This document shows, piece by piece, positions 6,741-11,961 of a DNA stretch of 11,961 nt. Source of the stretch: Novosphingobium sp. (GTDB lineage: Bacteria > Pseudomonadota > Alphaproteobacteria > Sphingomonadales > Sphingomonadaceae); contig JADYXV010000062.1 in the NCBI GenBank assembly GCA_020853995.1, positions 1 through 11,961 of the forward strand, read 5' to 3'. A program made the position numbers and the translations under genes. The notes under the pieces are model-generated. The model saw only the letters and a list, made by a program, of their open reading frames with translations. It had not been told where the DNA came from and searched no databases. Within the stretch, counting starts at the first letter, position 1, and each line of letters starts with the position of its first letter.

Positions 6741-7706
6741 ATGAACACGCCCAGCCGCCAATCGCATGGCCCGGTCATTGTGGCCGCGCTTTATCGCTTT
6801 GCCCGCTTTGATAACTGCGCCGCCCTGCGCGCACCGCTTGAACAGTTGTGCAAAGACCACGGCGTGCGCGGGACGCTTTTGCTGGCGCCCGAAGGTATTA
6901 ACGGCACCATTGCCGGGACCGCTGACGGCATTGAAGCGGTGCTTGGCCATATCCGCGCTCTTCCCGATTGTGCCGATGTTGACGTAAAGCTTTCCACTGC
7001 CTCCACTATGCCGTTCCACCGCACAAAAGTGCGGTTGAAGCGCGAAATCGTGACGATGGGCCAGCCCGATATCGATCCGCGCGCCAGCGTTGGCACTTAT
7101 GTCAGCCCACAGGATTGGAACGCGCTGATCGCCGATCCTGATACGATCGTAATCGACACGCGCAACGATTACGAAGTGGCCGCTGGCACGTTCGAACGCG
7201 CGATTGATCCCAAAACGGCCAGCTTCCGCGAGTTTCCTGACTGGTTCCGCCAGGAACGCGCGCGCCTGATCGGTGAAGGCAAGGCGCCCAAAGTTGCAAT
7301 GTTCTGCACCGGCGGCATCCGCTGTGAAAAGTCTACCGCGTTCCTGAAGCAGGAAGGCGTCGAGGAGGTCTACCATCTCAAAGGTGGCATCCTGAAATAT
7401 CTGGAAACCGTACCGGAGGAGCAAAGCCTGTGGCGCGGCGAATGCTTCGTTTTCGATCAGCGCGTGACGGTGGGCCACGGACTGGTTGAGGGCACACATA
7501 GCCTGTGCTTTTCCTGCCGCCGCCCGGTGAGCGAGGAAGGGCAGCAATCCCCGTTTTATGAAGTGGGCGTCAGTTGCGCTGCCTGTTTTGGCGAACGCAC
7601 CGACGAACAACGCGCCTCAGCCCGCGAACGCCACCGCCAGGAAACACTGGCCAGCGAGCGCGGCGTTGCGCATGTAGGCGCAGTCTTGCCGGGACCTGAA
7701 GGTTAA
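6741..7706 (+). CDS. trhO: tRNA uridine(34) hydroxylase TrhO (rhodanese family, YceA type)
   Basis: TrhO forms 5-hydroxyuridine at the wobble base 34 of certain tRNAs, an oxygen-dependent step toward cmo5U/mo5U. The 321-residue product has the family's N-terminal ferredoxin-like domain (GTLLLAPEGINGTIAGT at 44-60), then a rhodanese domain with the active-site loop CTGGIRCEKS starting at Cys189, then the conserved YHLKGGILKYLE and GECFVFDQRVTV blocks. A C-terminal tail carries two CxxC pairs (256/259 and 279/282), suggestive of a metal-binding knuckle. The frame is open upstream to a TTG at 6714, but ATG at 6741 gives the normal family N-terminus and is preferred. Its upstream sequence GGGGCGG is a weak ribosome site. 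A four-codon ATG frame at 6730 ends in a TGA overlapping this ATG. The gene ends three bases before the convergent b561-YceI gene. Confidence 0.93.
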   Translation: MNTPSRQSHGPVIVAALYRFARFDNCAALRAPLEQLCKDHGVRGTLLLAPEGINGTIAGTADGIEAVLGHIRALPDCADVDVKLSTASTMPFHRTKVRLKREIVTMGQPDIDPRASVGTYVSPQDWNALIADPDTIVIDTRNDYEVAAGTFERAIDPKTASFREFPDWFRQERARLIGEGKAPKVAMFCTGGIRCEKSTAFLKQEGVEEVYHLKGGILKYLETVPEEQSLWRGECFVFDQRVTVGHGLVEGTHSLCFSCRRPVSEEGQQSPFYEVGVSCAACFGERTDEQRASARERHRQETLASERGVAHVGAVLPGPEG

Positions 7707-7709
7707 GGC

Positions 7710-8972
7710 TCAACGCTTAAGGCGCTTTGCCTCGAAGTCGAAGTTCACGTCCACTTTGCCCGCGATCTGGTCCGTGCTGGCCCATTCGCCCTTGCCAACG
7801 GCAAATGCAGTACGATCAAGCGTTGTTGTGCCCGCAGCCTTCGCCTTGTCGCCGGCAACTTTCAGGCCGAACGCCAGAGTGACCGGACGGCGCGCGCCAT
7901 TCATCGAAAGCGTTCCTGCCGCGATATAGCGATCTGCCCCGCTGCGCTTGATGGATGCAGAACGGAACACCGCTGTTGCCGGGCCGCCGCCAAAGAAATC
8001 CTCGCCTTTCAGCATCGTGTCACGTGTTTCGTCCCCGCTCGATACCGACAGCAGCGGGATACGAACTGTGATCGAACCGGCTTCCGGCTTTTCCGGATCA
8101 AACACGATATCGGCGCTCCAGCCGCTGAATGTGCCATCCACCGGCTCGCCGTTAACCGCGACGCGGAAGCCCAGTTTACCGCCGGGCAGCACTTGCCAGC
8201 GTGAGGGCGCTTCTTCTTCAGCTGTGGCAGATGCGCTGGCTTGTAGCATCGGGACTTCGGTCGCAGTTGCACTTGCGTCAAGCCCCGCAAGTTCGTCCAC
8301 AACTGCCTCGCTGCTGGACGCGGCGACGGGTTTTGCCGGAGCCACCTTGCCGTAAACCAGCCAGGGTAGACTCAAAACCACCCCCAACATGGCAATAGCG
8401 GCTAGACCCCAAACCAGGCCCGCACGCGCCGCGCCTGCACCCGGAATCATCCGGCCAAGCACGTTGGGTTCAGCTTTCGCGCCAATATGATGGCGCAGCG
8501 CACCTGCCACGTGGAGCGCGATCAGCACTGCGCCGATCCATCCCAGCAATTCGTGCAAAAACTCAGCCGGTTCGTGAAACACAGGCCCCAAGGGCAAATG
8601 TGGCCACGGAATGGTGCCAAACAAAAGCGTTGGCAGCTTCAGCTTTGCGGTCGAGACCAGCGCCCAGCCCGTCAACGGCCCGCCGATCATGAACGCATAC
8701 AGTCCGGCATGAACGCCCGATGCAAGCAGCCCCGTCAACCCGCTGCCCGCAGCAGCCGGTCGCGGGCGCACAAAGCGCACCATGACCCGCACCAGGCTGA
8801 GCGCAAGGACAAGGATGCCGATGCTTTTGTGCAATTGAAACGGCGCGTACATCGCTGCTGCACTGCCCAGATCAACCATGCGCCAGCCCAGCCCAAGCTG
8901 AAACGCCAGCAAGGCGGCAATGGCCCAATGCAAAGCCATTGCGATGCGCGAATAGCGGTATGGCGTCATCAT
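7710..8972 (-). CDS. Cytochrome b561 domain fused to a YceI domain
   Basis: This 420-residue fusion has a four-helix bacterial cytochrome b561 module followed by a periplasmic YceI-like lipocalin-style domain. Likely heme-ligand histidines are His15 (ALHW), His48 (QLHKS), His88 (HAGLY) and His154 (LHVAGALRHH). Helices lie at about 11-30, 48-68, 88-108 and 143-163, with a fifth helix at about 186-207. An Ala/Glu-rich linker (210-257) leads to YceI at about 258-418, with the SGWSADIVFDPE, SVSSGDETRD and LSMNGARRPVTLAFGL blocks. YceI proteins are known to bind isoprenoid chains such as polyprenyl or quinone tails; b561 modules exchange electrons with quinones. The start ATG at 8970-8972 has GGAAG five bases upstream; the longer frame to 9083 lacks support. 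The gene is divergent from the IorAB-like operon, which suggests a redox partnership, and convergent with trhO. Confidence 0.9.
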   Translation of the reverse strand: MMTPYRYSRIAMALHWAIAALLAFQLGLGWRMVDLGSAAAMYAPFQLHKSIGILVLALSLVRVMVRFVRPRPAAAGSGLTGLLASGVHAGLYAFMIGGPLTGWALVSTAKLKLPTLLFGTIPWPHLPLGPVFHEPAEFLHELLGWIGAVLIALHVAGALRHHIGAKAEPNVLGRMIPGAGAARAGLVWGLAAIAMLGVVLSLPWLVYGKVAPAKPVAASSSEAVVDELAGLDASATATEVPMLQASASATAEEEAPSRWQVLPGGKLGFRVAVNGEPVDGTFSGWSADIVFDPEKPEAGSITVRIPLLSVSSGDETRDTMLKGEDFFGGGPATAVFRSASIKRSGADRYIAAGTLSMNGARRPVTLAFGLKVAGDKAKAAGTTTLDRTAFAVGKGEWASTDQIAGKVDVNFDFEAKRLKR

Positions 8973-8977
8973 TTTTA

Positions 8978-8982
8978 CTTCC
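8978..8982 (-). promoter_or_regulatory. Ribosome binding site deciding the b561-YceI start
   Basis: GGAAG on the minus strand lies five bases before the first of two adjacent ATG codons (8970-8972). It rules in favour of this start over the upstream ATG at 9083, which would add an unlikely Cys/Trp-rich leader of 37 residues. Confidence 0.6.
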
Positions 8983-9038
8983 GGTCGTATCGGCAACGGC
9001 AAGGCGTACCACCAGCAACAAAGACACGCCACTGCCCT

Positions 9039-9067
9039 CTGACAGACTTGCGCCGGACAAGAGTTAT
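9039..9067 (+). promoter_or_regulatory. Candidate sigma70-type promoter of the IorAB-like operon
   Basis: CTGACA (9039-9044) matches five of six -35 consensus bases. After a 17-base spacer comes AGTTAT (9062-9067), a weak -10. It lies 55 bases before the IorA-like start in the 149-base divergent region. The downstream leader can also pair GGACAAG (9055-9061) with CTTGTCC (9098-9104). This is a reading by eye only. Confidence 0.3.
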
Positions 9068-9106
9068 CGCCACTGTAAAACAACAGGTGTTCAGTCGCTT
9101 GTCCCT

Positions 9107-9111
9107 AGGAG
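9107..9111 (+). promoter_or_regulatory. Ribosome binding site of the IorA-like gene
   Basis: AGGAG lies ten bases before ATG at 9122. It supports this start over the longer open frame beginning at 8939, which would add 61 residues unlike any IorA N-terminus and overlap the divergent gene. Confidence 0.6.
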
Positions 9112-9121
9112 AATTACGAAA

Positions 9122-9595
9122 ATGAAGACCGTTCTCAAGGTCAACGGGCAATCCCGCGAGGTTGATGTGCCTGCGGACAAGCCGCTGCTATGGGTGCTGC
9201 GCGAGGATCTGGGTTATGTCGGCCCGAAATTTGGCTGCGGCCAAGGCCTTTGCGGAGCGTGCACGGTACTGATGGACGGTCAGGCTATCCGCGCTTGCCT
9301 CACCACGCTTGATACGGTCGGAACGGCCGCAATCACCACGATTGAAGGTGTCGCTGCAACTCCCGTCGGCGCAAAGGTCAGCGCTGCATGGGTTGATCTT
9401 GACGTGCCGCAATGCGGTTATTGCCAGGCCGGCCAGATCATGAGCGCAGTGGCACTGCTGGAAAGCAACCCTGCGCCCAAGGATGATGAAATCGACGCAG
9501 CCATGGCAGGCAACCTTTGCCGTTGCGGCACCTATCACCGCATCCGCGATGCCATTCTCAAGGCTTCAGGGCGCGCAGGAGGCACAAATGTCTGA
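9122..9595 (+). CDS. 2Fe-2S subunit of an IorAB-type molybdenum hydroxylase
   Basis: This 157-residue protein is the small iron-sulfur subunit of a xanthine dehydrogenase-family enzyme and most resembles isoquinoline 1-oxidoreductase alpha (IorA). The N-terminal plant-type ferredoxin domain has Cys39, Cys44, Cys47 and Cys59 (GCGQGLCGACTVL). The C-terminal helical domain binds a second 2Fe-2S cluster through Cys98 and Cys101 (CGYCQAGQ) and Cys133 and Cys135 (NLCRCGTYHRI). All eight ligands are present, so it should carry electrons away from the molybdenum centre. It has no leader of its own, as expected if it is co-exported with the Tat-bearing large subunit. It overlaps the next gene by eight bases and so is translationally coupled to it. 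The physiological substrate (N-heterocycle or aldehyde) cannot be told from this subunit. Confidence 0.93.
   Translation: MKTVLKVNGQSREVDVPADKPLLWVLREDLGYVGPKFGCGQGLCGACTVLMDGQAIRACLTTLDTVGTAAITTIEGVAATPVGAKVSAAWVDLDVPQCGYCQAGQIMSAVALLESNPAPKDDEIDAAMAGNLCRCGTYHRIRDAILKASGRAGGTNV
9577..9582 (+). promoter_or_regulatory. Strong ribosome binding site of the IorB-like gene, inside iorA-like CDS
   Basis: AGGAGG lies five bases before ATG at 9588 and fixes this start over the upstream in-frame ATG at 9483. It sits within the last codons of the 2Fe-2S subunit gene. Confidence 0.75.
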
Positions 9596-11789
9596 TAAGG
9601 CTCTTCTGGCGGGCGACCGCCGCTTTGCGCTCAAAGCCATGCTCGCCGCTGGCGGTGCGCTCGCTTTCGACATCGAATTTGCCGCTGCCCAAGGCAAGCG
9701 CACCACGGCCGCAGCGTCAAAGCTCACCGCCTATGTCCAGCTCAATGCTGATAACACTGTGACGATCACCGCGAAAAATCCCGAGATTGGCCAAGGCGTA
9801 AAAGCCATGTTGCCGATGCTGATCGCCGAAGAACTGGACGTTGCGTGGTCAGCTGTTCGGGTGGAACAGGCCGTGGCCGATCAAACCAAGTTTGGTGAAC
9901 AGTTCGCCGGTGGCAGCGTATCCACTCCGATGAACTGGATGCCCATGCGTCAGGCGGGCGCCACGGCCAGAGCCATGATTGTGGCAGCCGCCGCAAAGCA
10001 GTGGGCCGCCCCTGTCGCCGAGCTGTCAACGGCCAATGGCGAAGTGATCCACGCCGCGACAGGCCGCCGCGCACCCTATGCGGCGCTGGCTCAGGCTGCG
10101 GCAAAAGAGGCTGTGCCTGCGGTCGAAACGCTCAAGCTGAAAGATCCGGCCCGGTTTTCCATTATCGGCCGTCCCATAGCCGGCCCCGATACGCCCGCCA
10201 TTGTGGCAGGCAAACCCTTGTTCGGGATCGACACCCAATTGCCTGGCATGGTGCACGCAGCCCTGCTCACCGCGCCGGTACGCGGTGCTGTCCTGCGCAG
10301 CCACGATGCCGCCGCCGCATTGGCTCTGCCCGGTGTCCGCAAGGTCATGGTCCTGCGTCAACTGGGTGAGGAAGACGGCCCGGTTGACGGCTTGGCTGTC
10401 GTCGCTGACAGTTGGTGGACTGCAAATCAGGCGCGCAAGGCGATCAGCGTCCAGTGGGATAATCATGGGCGTGAAAAGCACTCCGACGCCGCTTTTGCTG
10501 CCGCTGCCAAGGCCGCCTTTGCCGGCAAACCCGCCGCAGCCGTTCACGCATCGGGTGATACCGGTGCCGCTTTGGCAGGGGCTGCCAAAGTCATCAAGGC
10601 GCAATACAGCTATCCCTTCATCGCGCATGCCACGCTTGAGCCACAAAATTGCACCGCCTTGTTCAAGGACGGCAAGTTGGAAATCTGGGCGCCAAGCCAG
10701 ATGCCCGAAGAAGGCTTGAAGCTTGTCGCCAAGACGCTCGGCCTGGCAACATCAGCCATCACGATCAACATCACCCGCATCGGTGGTGGTTTCGGGCGGC
10801 GCTTGCAGAACGATTACATGGTGTTTGCCGCCACAATCGCACGCGACATGCCGGGCACTCCGGTAAAGCTGATTTATGACCGCGAAGAAGACTTCAAGCT
10901 TGATTTCTTCCGCGCCGGGGGCTTCCACCAGTTTGAGGCAGGCCTGGATGCAGCAGGCAAAATGGTGGCCTTCCGCGATCACCTCGTCACGTTTGGCGCT
11001 GGCGGAAAACCTGGCCGTGGCGCGGAACTGCCCGGTGATGTGTTCCCGGCCAACGTGCTCGCCAATGCCGATCTTGGCATGACCGTGCTGGACAGCAACA
11101 TCCCGCTGGGTTGGCTGCGCGCGCCTGCGTCAAACACGCTGGCCTTTGCCACGCAAGGTTTTCTGGACGAAGTGGCCAGCGCATCGGGCAAGACGCTGCC
11201 TGCGCTCCTGCTTGAACTGCTGGGCGACAAGCGCGTCATCATGGCACCAAAAATTCCCGGATTGCCCGATTACTTCCAGCCACCCCCCTATGACACGGGC
11301 CGTGCTGCCGGTGTGATCCGCGAGGCGCTCAAAATTGCCAAATGGGGTGACACGCCGGTAAAGGGTCGTGGTTTTGGCTATTTCTTCAGCCACCTGGGCT
11401 ACTTCGCCGTGGTTGCCGATTGTGTCAGCGCAAACGATGGCAGCATCCGGGTCAGCAAAATCTGGGTGGCTGGCGACATCGGCAGTACGATCATCAACCC
11501 GCTCAATGCCGAACAGCAAATCCGTGGTTCCATGATCGATGGTATGGGCCACGTCATTTCGGGCTTGAAAGTGCCGATCACCGGCGGGCAAGTCCAGGTC
11601 GCAAACTTCGATGGGTACACCTTGCCCCGTATCGACGTTGTGCCGCCAATCGAGATTTCGATGGTCAAGACGGACAATCCGCCAACCGGCCTTGGTGAAC
11701 CGGCGATGCCTCCGGCAATCGCGGCGATTGCCAACGCGATCAGCAGCCTGACCGGCAAGCGCGTCCGCAGCCTGCCTTACGAAGCTTGA
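9588..11789 (+). CDS. Molybdopterin-binding subunit of an IorAB-type hydroxylase (IorB/aldehyde dehydrogenase-like)
   Basis: This 733-residue protein is the large catalytic subunit of a xanthine dehydrogenase-family enzyme of the isoquinoline 1-oxidoreductase beta type, which hydroxylates N-heterocycles or aldehydes using water. A twin-arginine leader is suggested at residues 10-30 (DRRFALK followed by a hydrophobic Ala/Gly-rich stretch), pointing to folded export to the periplasm. A first Mo-binding domain (about 45-200) precedes an a/b hammerhead-like segment (about 205-290). GGGFGRR (399-405) is the cofactor-binding loop. LGWLRAPASN is the equivalent of the WRAP block. The catalytic glutamate is probably Glu704 in TGLGEPAMPP. 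All key elements are present. No FAD subunit, cytochrome c subunit or XdhC-type maturation factor is visible in the window. The electron acceptor may be the divergent b561-YceI protein. Substrate not identifiable. Confidence 0.93.
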   Translation: MSDKALLAGDRRFALKAMLAAGGALAFDIEFAAAQGKRTTAAASKLTAYVQLNADNTVTITAKNPEIGQGVKAMLPMLIAEELDVAWSAVRVEQAVADQTKFGEQFAGGSVSTPMNWMPMRQAGATARAMIVAAAAKQWAAPVAELSTANGEVIHAATGRRAPYAALAQAAAKEAVPAVETLKLKDPARFSIIGRPIAGPDTPAIVAGKPLFGIDTQLPGMVHAALLTAPVRGAVLRSHDAAAALALPGVRKVMVLRQLGEEDGPVDGLAVVADSWWTANQARKAISVQWDNHGREKHSDAAFAAAAKAAFAGKPAAAVHASGDTGAALAGAAKVIKAQYSYPFIAHATLEPQNCTALFKDGKLEIWAPSQMPEEGLKLVAKTLGLATSAITINITRIGGGFGRRLQNDYMVFAATIARDMPGTPVKLIYDREEDFKLDFFRAGGFHQFEAGLDAAGKMVAFRDHLVTFGAGGKPGRGAELPGDVFPANVLANADLGMTVLDSNIPLGWLRAPASNTLAFATQGFLDEVASASGKTLPALLLELLGDKRVIMAPKIPGLPDYFQPPPYDTGRAAGVIREALKIAKWGDTPVKGRGFGYFFSHLGYFAVVADCVSANDGSIRVSKIWVAGDIGSTIINPLNAEQQIRGSMIDGMGHVISGLKVPITGGQVQVANFDGYTLPRIDVVPPIEISMVKTDNPPTGLGEPAMPPAIAAIANAISSLTGKRVRSLPYEA

Positions 11790-11834
11790 TGCCTGATGCT
11801 TAGGGTCAGGACCTATTAATCCCGCCTTCGAGGT

Positions 11835-11928
11835 GCCGGAATGGCGAACATATCGGACGGACAGGTGCGCCGGGAAGGCTGGTTGCCTTTCCAAGCACCT
11901 GTCTGTTCGAGATGGAAGCCATTCCGGC
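11835..11928 (+). repeat. Large near-continuous hairpin at the right edge
   Basis: GCCGGAATGGC (11835-11845) pairs perfectly with GCCATTCCGGC (11918-11928). Next come a symmetric GAA/GAA internal loop and a 3-bp step. A 16-bp stem follows (11853-11868 with 11895-11910, two G-T wobbles, core GACAGGTGC/GCACCTGTC). After a small GCC/AA internal loop, an 8-bp stem (11872-11879 with 11885-11892) closes a TGGTT loop. Weaker pairing may extend outward to about 11822-11939. It begins 45 bases after the IorB-like stop and has no T-run. It could be a terminator, a structured RNA, a small palindromic repeat or an end of a mobile element. Short frames inside it (ATG at 11841 and 11912) are not convincing genes. 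Confidence 0.6.
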
Positions 11929-11961
11929 GTCCCGCAGGGATTTGACCAAAATGGCCTGCTG

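Noticed and set aside
11841..11961. Small genes starting at ATG 11841 or ATG 11912
   Set aside because: The first is only about 34 codons with no ribosome site. The second runs off the window with no recognisable sequence. Both lie within the large hairpin.
1..11961. CRISPR array or complete insertion sequence
   Set aside because: No regularly spaced direct repeats of CRISPR size and no transposase were seen on either strand.

Overview
The window looks like a piece of an alphaproteobacterial chromosome, most likely from the order Sphingomonadales (Novosphingobium, Sphingobium or Erythrobacter relatives). The reasons are the moderately high G+C content, a large TonB-dependent receptor with the plug and barrel style common in sphingomonads, a CHASE3-type chemotaxis receptor ending in an aromatic xWxxF tail, and an IorAB-type molybdenum hydroxylase beside a cytochrome b561-YceI fusion. 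The genus assignment is inference from protein style, not from a database comparison.

Layout. Bases 1-315 hold a small unrecognised ORF, possibly cut by the window edge. Bases 415-488 are a tRNA-Gly with anticodon CCC, preceded by a cluster of inverted GTTGGA/TCCAAC words and followed by about 335 bases without a convincing gene that carry three TGGRGGTA words. A DUF2332-family protein is on the minus strand (825-1952). A TonB-dependent receptor starts at 2180 and would run to 4681, but an amber codon at 4301-4303 interrupts it, and the same frame continues cleanly to a normal barrel C-terminus. A strong hairpin terminator follows at 4689-4726. A CHASE3-HAMP methyl-accepting chemotaxis protein (4751-6622) ends inside a 15-bp hairpin. 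The tRNA U34 hydroxylase TrhO (6741-7706) meets a minus-strand cytochrome b561-YceI fusion (7710-8972) tail to tail, with only three bases between them. Divergent from the fusion is a two-gene operon with overlapping ends, encoding an IorA-like 2Fe-2S subunit (9122-9595) and an IorB-like molybdopterin subunit with a Tat-like leader (9588-11789). The window closes with a large, nearly continuous hairpin (11835-11928).

How the genes may work together. The most coherent unit is 7710-11789: a probably exported two-subunit molybdenum hydroxylase with no FAD subunit, next to a divergent membrane b-type cytochrome fused to a periplasmic YceI (isoprenoid-binding) domain. A plausible reading is that the b561-YceI protein passes electrons between this oxidase and the quinone pool. 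The chemoreceptor and the broken receptor lie in tandem but are separated by a terminator, so a functional link is not shown. The most notable observations are the single in-frame amber codon in the receptor, an EF-hand-like loop in the same receptor, the b561-YceI/IorAB pairing, and the 94-base hairpin at the right edge.
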